This document shows, piece by piece, positions 10,250 to 23,990 of a stretch of DNA of 64,000 bases. How positions within the stretch are numbered: position 1 is the stretch's first letter; each line of letters begins with the position of its first letter. Source of the DNA: Artemia franciscana. Lineage: Eukaryota; Arthropoda; Branchiopoda; Anostraca; Artemiidae. The notes beneath the pieces are model-generated. The model was not told the DNA's origin and made no database searches. It saw nothing but the letters and a program-made list of their open reading frames with translations. Made by a program: the position numbers and the translations under genes. The DNA lies in contig NC_088872.1 of assembly GCF_032884065.1 (NCBI RefSeq), positions 34,630,917 to 34,694,916 on the forward strand. The letters are read 5' to 3'.

Positions 10250-10780
10250 AGGCGTGTATAAAAAAACATGGCTAATCATAGTAATTTCAATGAGTCGATG
10301 ATATGTGCTGTGGTAAGAAATGCTAAGCATTGAGCGAATATAAAAAAACATCGTTCAACAGAAAAATTACGGCAGCGTGTCCGTTGCTTAGCACACTCTA
10401 GACCTCCTTCACCCCGCGCCATAATTCTGATGTTTTATCCTTTCTATGAAATGCTCAGTTAGAAATAAAAAGTGTTTCCTAAATACTTTCGTGTTACCTT
10501 AATTCAAGATGCAATCAAAGGTAAGGGATGATAAGTAAGTCACTCTTACTTTCAGGTAAAAAAAAACTGTTTTCAGTTAATTTTTGTCCGTTTTACATCA
10601 TAAACAGTGTTTCTCTTAATAGAAGGGTTCCTCCTGCCCTCTTGATCAGTTCACACCAAAGCTTCGCATTTGTGTAACAAACTATAAACTATAATCAATG
10701 AACTTTAACTATAGGAAATGTGAGCGAGCCATATCTCCTTAATTCTTCCCTCCATTCTTTACGCTAAATTGTAAAGGACC
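10250..10780. repeat. Diverged dispersed repeat, paired with 5540-6030
   Basis: See the block order given for the 5540 copy. Here the coding-like text of the other copy is destroyed by stops. Confidence 0.55.
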
Positions 10781-11924
10781 CACGATAAAGAAAGATTACT
10801 AGAAAATAGTTACCAAGCTTGAACGAGCTAAAGAGGGTTTAAATATGGAATATAGGTTATAAAAGTGCTGAAAATGAATATCTGGAGGCGCATTTGAAAA
10901 TCTATGCGACAATGGCAAAAAGGGCGTATCTGCAGAAATAGGAAAAAATGAAGATTGGGTATACTTTTAGTCTGAGGAGCTTTTTTGAGCATTTTGTCTG
11001 GTAGAATATTCTTCCATGAGCGTAATTTCAGATCCAATTCCACTAATAAGGGATTTCAAGAGAAGAGGGTGAGTATTATCTCTCCACTCCACTTTTCAAA
11101 TTTACCTTCCCTTAACTTGGACTTGCAGGCATTAAGAATTTACTAGTTCTGCAAATGATCGACATTAACGTGAAAAAGCTATACTCAGTGAGATACCAAG
11201 TGATTTTTGCAAGTTCTGTCCCATCCCCCACCCTAAATTTTCCGATATGACCCGGATTTTCCCACGCTCGGACATCCTCTTTCCACTATACTTATGCGAA
11301 TTTCCTAGCGGAAATTTTATGGGTGCACTACCTAGCAATGGGATCTCATTGGACGAACGTCAATGCAATCACTTTGTTGATTATCGAAGCTGATATTAAA
11401 TGTGAAAAGTCGACCAGGCTTGTTTAGCCTTGTGCCACCGATTCATACTGTTGAATTCACATATATCTTGATTCGATAAGAAATTCTGATCTGGTTGGTG
11501 TCACAACAAGCCATCTAGCAGTCGCAAAGCGGATTAGTACCCTACCTTTTGTTGCCTCAGTTTCGTCTGCTTTGTAAGACCTTATTAAATTGACTGAAAC
11601 TTCAAAGTTTGATTCTCTACATCACGAAGATTGCTTGAAATTTATCAAAAAGCAGACGATGCTTGTAAAAACAGCTGTGTCATATTGCACTATCACACAA
11701 ACCCCTTTACTACGACTGAAGAAATCCTTATTAATGTGATAACAAATGAATAGGCTAGTTCATCGGTTACGAGCTCCTTACATCTGAGGACAAACTTTTG
11801 TCAAGTATATCAAAGGGGATGAAAAAGCCTCTTAAAAAGTTCAGGTAACCCCGATGAATATGGCTTCAAGAAAATCAGGACCAAAAACAAATACCATTGG
11901 ACACAATGCAGTTTTTCACAGTTC

Positions 11925-12395
11925 ATGACAGTGAAGAGAATCCTGTGTGGGACAGATTCCAGCATTAACAGTAGACTGATACATGTTCAAAATATTCTGA
12001 GCGTTGAACTCTTTTTATATGCTCCTTCAATTTTGGGGCTCAAAGATTCTACGTTGGCTCTTCGAACTGGTCTTAAGTCTACCATGCTAGGCTTACTGAG
12101 AGAAGCCAGTGGGTTGCGTGAATGGTCTGAAAACCAGAACTTTGAAGAGTAACATTGCTTGTATGGTCGTGAAGCCTTTGTTATCAATTTCATGCTACTG
12201 ATTCACCAAAAACCACCACCTGAACACGAAACCATTGAAATCCATGCCATGCGGTTATTTAAAGCTGTGTTGAAAGGGATACCTGAAACAACAAGTGAAA
12301 TCCATATCGTGGGTGACAGGTGTGACGGACTGTTTGGCCACACTGATCCAAATGGTGGCAGTATGTCCCTGAAGGACTGCAGTAGGTGTCACTAG
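11925..12395 (+). pseudogene. Degraded ORF of unknown family
   Basis: One frame runs 157 codons with a single internal TAA at 12150-12152. It starts MTVKRILCGTDSSINSRLIH and ends with TDPNGGSMSLKDCSRCH before TAG. The second half contains EIHIVGDRCDGLFGH, loosely reminiscent of the hydrophobic-VFDRY...SIK text of a repetitive arthropod protein family, but I cannot confirm this. It directly precedes a LINE-like 3' tail. A host pseudogene or an ORF relic of a mobile element are both possible. Confidence 0.35.
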
Positions 12396-12399
12396 TTAC

Positions 12400-12796
12400 G
12401 TGGCCACTTCTCGGCCACGTTTTTTGCTGTTTTGCCTTAATATCTGTGGTTTTGATAGTTGAGTGGACCTCAAGTGGAGCCAAGATGTTGGTTTTGTTTT
12501 GGGCGATACTGGTCAAAGTGGTTTTAGGTTCTTTTTGTTTTGTCTTTTTTGGAAGTTCAATTCCGTATCGATTGAAATGCAGGGTAATTGAATTTTTTCT
12601 TCTTCTATTCTTTTCTTTTTTCTATTCCTTTTCTTTTCTTTTTTATTTTCTTCTTCTTTTTCGTACTGTTTTTATTTGTATGTGTATTGGGGTTGTAAGC
12701 CCAAACAAGCTTTGCTTCGGGCCATTTGCCAGTTTTGTTTTGTTATTTATATTACTAAACCCATCTTTCTCTCTCTCTCTCTAAAAAAAAAAAAAA
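12400..12796 (+). mobile_element. LINE-like 3' end with poly(A)
   Basis: Pyrimidine-rich 3' UTR-like DNA (12590-12665) is followed by 'cgggccatttgcc', a CT microsatellite and a 14 base A tract at 12783-12796. This resembles a 5'-truncated non-LTR retrotransposon. The long hydrophobic frame inside it is an artefact of the T-rich composition. The left boundary is uncertain. Confidence 0.5.
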
Positions 12797-14288
12797 TCTC
12801 ATGACTTGCTGAAATGACGTTTCGAACGGTTTGGGGTCTAATTTCATGAATATCCTCCATGTGTTATGGCTAGCTAGTAGCTAGTTTTCATACTTGAATA
12901 TGATTCCATACTTTATGATATCTTCAGCTGCTGTATAAATAATGACAGTTATCGTCGGAATTGTTAGACGTATCTTTGTGATTTTTTTAATAGAATTAAT
13001 GTTATTATTCTTATTTGAATGTAATACAAGGCTAATTTATGCGAGTGTTTAATAAGTGATTTTAAGCAATTCGCTTTTGAAGGCAGGATTGGCTTGTGGG
13101 TTATTTCGTCATAGATAATTGTAGAAGAGACAAGATTGGCTGGAGAATTTACATATTTGACATAATGGTAATGAAAGGGGCTGAAAAATGTATTCTAATC
13201 TAGGACAATAATATTTTGTGGAGATTGCGTTGTCCATAAGGGAATTTTATCCTTACATTAGTATGTTAGCTATTTTGTTCCTTGGATTTTGCTTTCTTGT
13301 TTTTTTCTCTTAGATGCTTTCTTGTTTTTCTATGAATTGTTTTTAGTATATTATTGCTAACAAGTTAAAAGGATGTTTCCTTTAGGATGTAAAATAATTT
13401 GAATTACACCATTAAGTAATTGTCTTCATACACTACTAACCTATGATGTTAATCCTGGTTCAAATAAGACCATTTTAATGTATCAGATTGAATTAGCTCA
13501 AATTAAGCAAATGAGATAAATCGTGAGCTGTTTCTCTTTGAGGTATGAAATGATGACTTTTGAGTGTACTGAGTTGTTTTTTAATGTAATGAGACTCAGC
13601 CTACTCATTCATTTTGCTGTTTTACGAGGTTAGTCAGTAGTCCAATGCTACATACTCTTTCTACTTCAAAATAGAATTGTACGATAAATGGCACATTATC
13701 TTCGCGCAAGGCTCTACTAGATTTACTTGCGACCAAGTTAATGTCAGCTGTATGTTTTTCTTTCTTCTGTTTGTAATGATTCGATATAACAGAGCAAAAA
13801 GCAGAATATAACGATAAAGAACGGTTAAAGAACAGCAGAATATAACGGTTAAAAAGCAGACTATAACGGAGATTCTGCTGTTTAACGACAGCTATTTAAT
13901 GCAAGTTGAATAATGAGTTGAATAATTCGATATAGCTTGTAGAAAATTCCTAATATATTTAATGGAACACTCGATATATCCCAAGGTCATATGCAGTTAA
14001 ATTTAATATGGGTTTATCCTCAGGTCGTACGGCTTGTCCTGCAAACAGTAATATGTGTGGGGTCATATTGATTGGTCTTAATTGTATTAAATATAATAGT
14101 AATGGGTTGGGACTGGCAAGGCTGTTCAATGTGGTGCATATGTCAATTTTTGCATGTTTTCACGAATGACTTTGCGATTTCATTACAGGACTTACCAGGG
14201 AGGGTGGCAATGGGCAGAAGATGTTTTTGTATATTTTTCTTATAATGTTGGAGAATTTGTTCTTAAAATTTATTTTTGTTCTTTCGTT

Positions 14289-14294
14289 TTTATT
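14289..14294 (-). promoter_or_regulatory. Poly(A) signal of Tyr-rich gene copy 1
   Basis: AATAAA on the minus strand, about 190 bases past the stop codon. It is conserved in copies 2 (27214-27219) and 4 (63281-63286) and lost in the inverted copy 3. Confidence 0.6.
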
Positions 14295-14482
14295 GTTCTA
14301 TTTACACTAATTTTAAAACACTACTTTCTTTCTATAAATTTCATGAGCAATAAGAAATACAGCTTAAATGCTAATAATTGAGAATAGAACAAACAGCTAA
14401 AATAATACTAAGTAAGTGAAAAAACATTTAATTTGAAATAAATTACGTAAAAAACTTTTGTAACTTAAAAACTTCCTTCTTT

Positions 14483-16302
<1,820 letters not shown>

Positions 16303-16347
16303 TACTAGCAATTTTTGGAGACCAACCAACTTCGACTAAAAGATTCA

Positions 16348-16380
16348 ACTGATAATGTAAACTAAAGAAGTCCTTATATA
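16348..16380 (-). promoter_or_regulatory. Core promoter of Tyr-rich gene copy 1
   Basis: On the minus strand a TATATAAG box begins at 16380. An arthropod-type initiator TCAGT (16352-16348) puts its A (16350) 30 bases downstream. The ATG follows after a 47 base leader. The same TATA/initiator pair and spacing occur in copy 2 (30448 and 30418). Confidence 0.7.
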
Positions 16381-16837
16381 TATTTGAAAATACAGACTGT
16401 ATTTTTCTAAATCAAACTAGTTTCAGGTGAAAAGATACCGGGGACTTTTTCAATTGACGTTGGATAAGGCAGTGGTAAAGAACCGAGATTAATTAAGCAA
16501 AAATTAGTGGTACAATTTCTTTTAGTGTAGAGCCCTATCAAAAGCAAGATACTTGGGTGAATCAATGCACAAAATACAGGTTAACTAACTGTGATTGTTG
16601 ATTTTTGGGGTGAGAGGGAGGTGTATTTATATGATTTATTGAGCTTGAATTTTTGGGGAGGAATTTGGCTTTAGTCCCTCTCTAATGATGCCCCTGCAGG
16701 CACAAACTATGAATTACTCTTGCGTGGCATTTAGTTGCTACGTAGTGACGGAAGAAGGGGAAAATGTCAAACTTCAACCATGTACATGCTATAACAGTAT
16801 TCCTTCTTCAAAGAGGGTGAAGAATGCAAAAGATTGC

Positions 16838-17512
16838 TCCCCCAGGGACTGTGGGGGGGGGGTTAAATCGTCCCCAAAGAAGTATTTATTAAGTCTTCGT
16901 CTACGTTGAACATAATGGCCATCTCAAATTTTGATCTAGTGACTTTGGGAAAAAAATGAGCGTGGAAGGGGGCCTAGGTGCCCTCCGATTTTCTGGTCAC
17001 TTAAAAAGGGCAGAATAAATCTTAATTTCCGTTAGGATGAGCCCTTTTGTGACATTCTAAGACCACTTGGTTGATACGTTCACCATTGGGAAAAAAAACA
17101 AATAAACACGAATCCATGATCTGTCTTCTGGCAAAAAATGCAAAATTCCACATTTTCGTAGATACGAGCTTGAAACTTCTACAGTAGGGTTCTCTGATAC
17201 ACTGAATCTGATGGTGTGATTTCCGTTATGATTCTACGAGTTTTAGTAGGTGTTTCCTCCTATTTTCTCAGGCTCGTAACTTTTGATGGGTAAGACTAAA
17301 CCTGATGAAATTTATATATATCTACAATCAGCATTAAAATACAATTCTTTTGATGTAACTACTCGTATCAAAATTTCGTTTTTTAGAATTTGTGTTACTA
17401 TTGAGCCGGGTTGCTGCTTACACGGCTTGAAATTTCCCAGCAGTTTTATCAATCAGATTAAATAAAAAAAAAACAAGTTTTTTTAACTGAAAGTAAGGAG
17501 CAACATTAAAAC
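16838..17512 (+). mobile_element. Foldback element, partial copy
   Basis: Covers the later body, from 'cccccagggactgtggggg' to 'ttactattgagccggg'. It then restarts with 'aaaaaaacaagtttttttaactgaaagtaaggagc' and breaks at 17512 where the Penelope-like sequence begins. In duplication B this segment is deleted, and 'ggacagtggggg' joins the Penelope block directly at 30927. Confidence 0.65.
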
Positions 17513-19185
17513 TTAAGTGGATAGAGAGGAGGATCCTCAAGTCCATTGTTAGCAAATATTTATGTAGAATATGTAGAAAATTTAGCTATGATACATTATT
17601 TTTTTAAACCTAAATTTGGGCCAGATATTTGGAGGATGTATTAGTTATTTGGAATTATGGGAAATTACAAATTGAAGGTTTTCTGGAAAACTTAAATAAT
17701 TTGGGAGGGGAATTAGTTTTTACAATTGAAAATGAAACATAGAATAAGTTACCATTTCTAGATATTTGGATCCATAGAAAGAATAATAAACTAATGTTTC
17801 CAATTTACCGTAAACCAACTAAAAACAATCGCTATTTGTTTTTCGTATCAAATCACCCGATCCAAGTAAAAAGGGGGGTAGTTATTTCTTTAGTTGATAG
17901 AGTGTTAAAATTAGCTTCACCAGAATATATGAGTAGTGAATTAATTTTTATTAAGGATATTCTAGTAGGAAATGGATATCCCGAAAATATGATTTCTCAA
18001 ATAATTGAAAAAAGGAAAAAAAAGTTACTGGAACCTATAATATTAGAAGAAAACGGATGAAATCAAAAAACAAATTACATAACTTTGCCCTATATCCCAA
18101 GGTTGTCACAGAAATTAAGGAGAGAATTAAAAAAACATAATTTAAAAACATCTTTTAAATCGGGACAAAATATAAGCTCATGGCTAAATAATGGAAAATA
18201 TAAAGTTCCAAGAAATATACAGCAGGGGGTATACAAAATTCCATACTCCTGTGGTAAATTTTATTTAGGTAGAACACAGCAGAATTTACAAACTGGGCTA
18301 CAGCAACACAATTATGTGATAGATTGCTCGCTAAGACAGAATAAAAAAACTGAAACTTTTGAATCCGCTATAGCAGAACACGTATATAATTTTCCTCATC
18401 ACAGTATTTTATTTGATCAGACAAAAATTTTTGACAAGTCTGTAGGACTTTTACAAAGTTTCAGAGAAATTATAGAAAAAAAAAGATTATGTATGGGGGT
18501 ATTAGTATCAATAGAGATGAAGGGGATTTAAAAATAAATTCAATTTATAATAGTTTAATTAAAGACCAGTCAAAAACTTCAATAAGTATTGATTTGCATA
18601 ATTGTCCCGGAACAAGTAATAACCTTGCAAACGAAAGTCAAAGAAAGGTCAATACTGTAAGAAGTCAACAGACTGCAGCTAAAATAGCCAATGAAAAAAT
18701 CCATTCAATTTATAATTCATAACTTTGTTTCATTAACCTGTAAGATTTTGATTGGATTTGGGATTGGGTGACCTGTCTTTTGTTGCAAGTATTTATAATT
18801 TTCATTTTTAATAGATTCCCATTTATACGCCGAATGTGGTAGAGGAAAGTTTCATTATATACAATTGCTTTAGTTTTATTCTAAAGTTATTACCGTCAGT
18901 GCAGGAGTTTTGTTTTATAATGTGAGTTTGTTTCTTATTTATTTTATTGTTTATATTTTTTGTGGTGTTTTATTTGTCATGGCATTTTATTTATGATGTC
19001 TTAAAAAAAAGTCTTTATTTTTACAGTTTGTAATTTTTTTTTCGCTGAGAAAGGCTCCCGGACGTGGGGCCGAAATATTTGGAGTATTTTTATTATTTTT
19101 TTAGTTAAAGTGTAGTATATATATTTTATTTTTGTTCACTGGCTTATAGAAATTAAACCCGTTTTTTCTTCAATCGATTTTTCGT
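17513..19185 (+). mobile_element. Penelope-like retroelement, 5' truncated
   Basis: The RT palm remnant begins with SPLLANIYVEYVE text, and the following catalytic box is decayed. The RT thumb follows (17690-18060, with LPFLDIWIHRKNNK and MFPIYRKPTKNNRYL), then a linker and a GIY-YIG-type endonuclease. The 3' region includes 'gaaaggctcccggacgtggggccgaaatat', a block typical of Penelope-like 3' ends. The element stops at about 19185 and is followed by a foldback fragment (19190-19297). Confidence 0.75.
17520..18722 (+). pseudogene. Penelope-like polyprotein (RT + GIY-YIG), broken
   Basis: In frame 17794-18060 the RT thumb reads YRKPTKNNRYLFFVSNHP and on to EENG, then a TGA at 18058-18060. The same frame resumes and reaches GVYKIPYSCGKFYLGRT at 18226, the GVY...YLG signature of the GIY-YIG nuclease used by Penelope elements to nick target DNA. 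A frameshift in an A-run near 18478 separates the tail (MYGGISINRDEG, 18489-18722). The RT active-site YxDD is not preserved. It is inactive by at least three lesions. Confidence 0.75.
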
Positions 19186-19189
19186 AATA

Positions 19190-19297
19190 AGATTCTCTGA
19201 TACGCTGAATCTGATGGTGTGATTTTCGTTAAGATTTTATGACTTTTAGGTGGTGTTTTCCCCTATTTACTAAAATGGGGCAACTTTTCTCAGGCCC
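19190..19297 (+). repeat. Foldback-family fragment
   Basis: 'attctctgatacgctgaatctgatggtgtg' through 'ttttctcagg', a block from the foldback body. Same at 32040-32145 in duplication B. Confidence 0.7.
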
Positions 19298-21175
19298 ATT
19301 CATACCGGGATATGTATTCTCCCACTTATCATATCTATCATAGTGACAATTGGAGCATAAGAATCATCTAGTGTCAGAGTCACAAATCTATTCAGGAATT
19401 ACAGTATTTAATTTGTACTGCATTTCCTCTAGCCAATTTAAATGGATTGCAGAATCTACATTTTTCATCATACTCATCAACAACTGTCCAATTCTCACAT
19501 GATGACCAGCTGCCCAGTGTATGCATGCAGAGAGGATATATATAGAACATTTTTTTAGTGTTGACTCTCTTACATCAAAATGAAACTGATTTACGATCGA
19601 TAAGGAGGGTCTTTTGTATTGCTAGAGAGGAGTAATCGAGTTACATAACAATTCAAAATCAAATGATTCTTTTTGAAAAAAATCTTCTAAGTTATCGATT
19701 TATTTGTTGTTCTTATGAACAATCATTTGGATACAGTCTTAGATGAACATTGAATTTCTGATGTAGGGTTCAAAAACAAATCCAAAATACTTTTTTGTTT
19801 TTTCTCGATTAATATGCCAATAAATTAAGTAAATGCGTTTGGACTACGACTCATAAGTATCATACAATAATTTAAAGCCAGCAATTCATTTTCCATATTA
19901 CCATCATGCATTCTTTCAGAAAATATATTCTTTTGTACTGATAAATTTTTAAAACGATCATGCCGATGCAGACTTTTTATTACCATCATTTATTACCATT
20001 TATTATCATTTATTACCATCTGGTTACTAGGGAAGTAAATATATATTTTGCTAGTATGTCTTGTCAAATGGAACTTTGATTAAAAAGATATATTCAAGCT
20101 CTTTTCTCTCTGAATTCTACTTTCTTACTAGTATAAAAAAAAGGAGGATAAATATCCTCCTGAGCCATTGCTGGCGCATAGGGCGTCGAGTCGACGTTTC
20201 AGTTGCTGAGTGTTGCTACGGTTGCTACGGTTGTTTGTTGGTTGTAAGGTTGGTTGCTACGGTTGTTTGGTATAGTTTTATGGCTATATACAAATGAGAT
20301 TATCATGAAAGTATTCAAAAGAGATGTATCCTCTGTCAATCTGGTTACTAGGGAAGGTCCATAACCAGGTTTGGTTGCTAGGTAAATCGGTTATACAAAT
20401 TATGTGCCTGATTGAATTTTGTAAATATGGTTAACGATATATGTTTTACGGCCAGAGGCGTACGCCAGATTGGTACGTTACCGTACCAATTCGGTAAAAA
20501 CCAAATTTTCTTGTTTTTTCAACAGTTGAAGTGTACACCTAATTCTTCCTCCAAAAACAGTTAAAATCATAACGATAACTTTTTTTTGACTGATCCAAAT
20601 TATTACCATCAATATATTCTGATGTTTCATTTAAAGCAGTTTGAAGTCTGTTCATTTGCTTTATTTTCAGTTTTGCTGCGAAACAAAAGTGCTCTCCATT
20701 TAAAATTTTCTCAAAGTATTTTAAATCTTTCTCACTAGTATAAAATACACTGAAAATCCAGCATTATGTCGGATCTGGTTGCTGTGGTTAGTTGGTAGAG
20801 TCTTATGGCTATTTACAAATGAGATTGGCATGGAGTACGCAAAAGAGATGTACTCTTTGTATTATATACAATCTTGTTTCTAGGGAAGGTCCATGACCAG
20901 GTGTGGTTGCTAGGTAAATCAGTTATGTAAATTATGTGCCTCTTGGAATTATGTAAATATGGTTAACGATTTATGTTTTACGGCCAGAGGTGTACTGCAG
21001 ATTGGTACGTTACCGTACCAATTCGGTAAAAACGACATTTTCTTGTTTTTTCAACAGTTGAAGTGTATAGCTAATTTTTCCTCCAAAAACAGTTAAAACC
21101 AAGACGATACCTTTTTCTTAGAAATAAACTAAATACTAATTCAGGGTACTTTCCATACATACCGGGATATGTATT

Positions 21176-21412
21176 CTACCACTTATCAAATCTATCATAG
21201 TGACAATTGGAGCATAAGAATCCTCTAGTGTCAGAGTCATAAATCTCTTCAAGACAGGAATTACAGTATTTAATTTGTACTGCATATCCTCTAGTCAATT
21301 TAAATGGATTGCATAATCTATACCTTTCATCATACTCATCAGCAATTTTCCAATTCTCATATGATGACCAGTTGCCCAGTGTATACGTGCAGAGAGGACA
21401 TATATAGAACAT
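21176..21412 (-). pseudogene. Cys-rich zinc-finger-like exon, array A
   Basis: 78 codons from MFYICPLC to HYDRFDKW then TGA. The array consensus has four CxxC pairs (CPLC, CRLC, CNSC, CSNC), enough for two zinc sites; here the first Cys of CRLC is Tyr. Other copies continue past DKWEY to a basic tail GKRYRRGFNCFWRKN. I do not recognise the family. The pairing with a CARD-like exon upstream suggests one multi-exon gene. Loss of a different Cys in each copy argues that most copies are decaying. Confidence 0.5.
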
Positions 21413-21585
21413 ATTTTGAGTGTTGACTCTCTTAAATCAAAATGAAACTGACTTATGATCGATAAAAAGAGTTTTTTTTCTATTTCTTGAGAGGAGTAAT
21501 TGAGTTAAATAAAAATTCAAAGTCAAATGATTCTTTTTGAAAAAAATCTTCTAATTTGTCGATTTATTTGTTGTTCTTATAAAAA

Positions 21586-21800
21586 TCATTTGGATACAGT
21601 CATAGATGAACATTGAATTTCTCATGTAGTGTTCAAAGGCAAATCCAAAATACCTTTTTGTTTTGCCTCGATTAATATGCCAATAAATTGAGTAAATGCG
21701 TTTGGACTACGACTCATAAGCATCATACAATAATTTAAAGCCAGCGATTCATCTTCCATATTATCATCAAGTATTCTTTCAGAAAATATATTCTTTTGTA
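21586..21800 (-). pseudogene. CARD-like exon, array A unit 2
   Basis: Begins after an acceptor-like TTTATCAG and reads QKNIFSER(I)LDDNMEDESL, then the SRSPNAFTQF...LDL block. A TCA to TGA change interrupts it just before EIQCSS. Confidence 0.45.
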
Positions 21801-22099
21801 CTGATAAATTTTAAAAACGATCATTCCGATGCAGACTATTTATTACCATCATTTATTACCATTTATTATCATTTATTACCATCCCGTTACTAGGGAAGGT
21901 CCATGACCAGGTTTGGTTCCTAGGTAAATCGGTTATGCAAATTATGTGCCTGGTATGCAAATTCTTTGCAAATTATGTGCCTGCTGGAATTATGTAAATA
22001 TGGCTAATGATATATGTTTTACGGCCAGAGGCGTACGCAAGATACGTTACCGTAACAATTCGGTAAAAACCAAATTTTCTTGTTTTTTCTACAGTTGAA

Positions 22100-22448
22100 G
22101 CGTATACATAGTTCTTCCTCCAAAAACAGTTAAAACCACGACGATACCTTTTTCCTAGAAATAAACTAAATACTAATTCATGGTACTTTCCATTCATACC
22201 GGGATATGTATATTCCCACTTATCAATTTTATCGTAGTGACAATTGGAGCATAAGTTTCCTCTAGTGTCAGAGTCTTAAACTCTTCAAGACAGGAATTAA
22301 AGTATTTAATTTGTGCTGCAAATCCTCTAGTCAATTTCAATGGATTGCATAATCTACACTTTTCATCATACTCATCAACAATTGTCCAATTCTCACATGA
22401 TGACCAGCTGCCCAGTTTATGCATGCAGAGAGGAAATATATAGAACAT
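22100..22448 (-). pseudogene. Cys-rich exon, array A unit 3, frameshifted
   Basis: Starts MFYIFPLCMHKLGSWSSCEN and keeps CRLC. One Cys of CPLC is Phe and one of CNSC is Phe. A deletion after CLEEF shifts the frame, and the C-terminal text GKRYRRGFNCFWRKN resumes in another frame to about 22100. Confidence 0.5.
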
Positions 22449-22622
22449 TTTTTCAGTGTTGACTCTCTTACATCAAAGTGAAGTGACTTACGATTGATAA
22501 AGAGAGTTTTTTTCTCTATTTCTAGAGAGGAATTTTTGAGTTACATAACAATTCAAAATCAAATGATTCTTTTTGAATAAAATCTTCTAAGTTGTCGATT
22601 TATTTGTTGTTCTTGTGAAAAA

Positions 22623-22839
22623 TCATTTGGATACAGTCTTAGATAAACATTGAATTTTTGATGGGGTGTTCAAAAACAAATCCAAAATACCTTTTTGTTT
22701 TGTCTTGATTAATAGGCAAATAAATTGAGTAATTGCCTTTGGACTACGACTCATAAGCCTCATACAATGATTTAAAGCCAGCGATTCATCTTCCATATTA
22801 TCATCAAGCATTCTTTCAGAAAATATATTTTCTTTTGTA
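22623..22839 (-). pseudogene. CARD-like exon, array A unit 3
   Basis: 62 codons from MLDDNMEDESLALNHC. The helix-like block MSRSPKAITQF...TKQKGILDLFL fits the second half of a CARD (death-fold, caspase recruitment) domain, whose signature is RGP.AF..F...L..T.Q..L..LL. The acceptor AG present in other units is mutated here. Upstream, the first half of a CARD is suggested by a stretch reading IIVIEEKGLHRNDRF before a TAA. Confidence 0.5.
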
Positions 22840-23398
22840 GTGATAAATTTTAAAAACGATCATTCCGATGCAGACTATTTATTACCATCATTTATTACCA
22901 TTTATTATCATTTATTACCATCATGTTACTAGGGAAGGTCCATGACCAGGTGTAGTTACTAGGTAAACCGGTTATGCAAATTATTTGCCTGTTGGAATTA
23001 TGTAAATATGGTTAACGATATATGTTTTACGGCCAAAGGCGTACGGCAGATTGGTACGTTACCGTACCAATTCGGTAAAAAAATTTCTTGTTTTTTTTCA
23101 ACAGTTGAAGCGTATACCTAATTCTTCCTCCAAAACCAGTTAAAAACTAATTCTTCCTAATTTTTCCTTCAAAACCAGTTATAACCACAACGATACCTTT
23201 TTCTTAGAAATAAACTAAATACTAATTCAGGGTACTTTCCATTCATACCGCAAAGAGGGCATATATAAAACATTTTTTCAGTGTTGACTCTCTTACATCA
23301 AAATGAAACTAACTTAAGATCGAGAAAGAGAGTTTTCTTCTATTTCTAGAGAGGAGTATTCGAGTTCTATGTTGAAAGTCTTCTATGTACAAAGTCTT

Positions 23399-23608
23399 CT
23401 ATGTTGTCGGTTTATTTTTTGTTCTTATGAAAAATAATTCGGATAGAGTCTTAGATGAACATTGAGTTTCTGATGTATTGTTCAAAAGCAAATCCAAAAT
23501 ACCTTTTTGTTTTGTCTCGATTGAAATGCCAATAAATTGAGTAAATGCGTTTGGACTACGACTCATAAGCACCATACAATAATATAAAGCCAGCAATTCA
23601 TATTCCAT
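23399..23608 (-). pseudogene. CARD-like exon, array A unit 4
   Basis: MEYELLALYYCMVLMSRSPN and on through the AFTQF/ILDLLL block. Unlike most copies it reads through the usual TGA (SELFFIRTKNK). The start region has a deletion that removes the LDDN text. Confidence 0.45.
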
Positions 23609-23895
23609 AGAAAATATATTCTTTTGTACTGATAAATTTTAAAAACGATCATTCCGATGCAGACCTTTTTCTTCAATCACAATAATCTGCTCGATTTATG
23701 CTTCAAAAATAAATACATTTTTTTAATCCTAACACTCTCACAGCTGACTACAATTTATGGATAAAGGCCAAATAAGCTTCTCTCTACTTCGAGAATATCC
23801 CTAGAGAGAGGAACGGTAACCTCGTAAAAATATCTAACAAGAAACACCTATTGACTTAGAAACACTTTTATTTTATAATTAAAATGATATATTAC

Positions 23896-23990
23896 TCATT
23901 TGACATACAGATCCAAGTTATTACCATCAATATATTTCAATGTTTCATTTAAAGCAGTTTGAAGCCTGTGCATGTGCATTATATTAAGTT
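23896..23990 (-). CDS. Putative terminal exon with poly(A) signal, array-associated gene
   Basis: After an acceptor-like TATTGCAG the frame reads LNIMHMHRLQTALNET, then YIDGNNLDLYVK and TGA (23898-23896). AATAAA follows on the minus strand at 23872-23867. The same exon with the same signal recurs at about 38880-38990 and 43390-43500. Truncated copies without the signal lie at about 20590-20680, 36370-36450 and 41940-42020. Upstream on the same strand (24014-24110) an open stretch contains AWDEIYAKYLTSLRKFKMES. Function unknown. Confidence 0.35.

Noticed and set aside
12386-12784. 132-codon hydrophobic frame that looks like a membrane protein
   Set aside because: T-rich LINE 3' UTR composition; ends in a CT repeat and poly(A).
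14154-14381. Plus-strand frame MFSRMTLRFHYRTYQGGWQW, also at 27079
   Set aside because: Lies in the 3' flank of the Tyr-rich gene on the opposite strand. The inverted copy has a stop in it, and conservation is explained by the segmental duplication.
16685-16909. Frame MMPLQAQTMNYSCVAFSCYV, also at 30752
   Set aside because: Shared only through the duplication and runs into foldback DNA. No independent support for coding.
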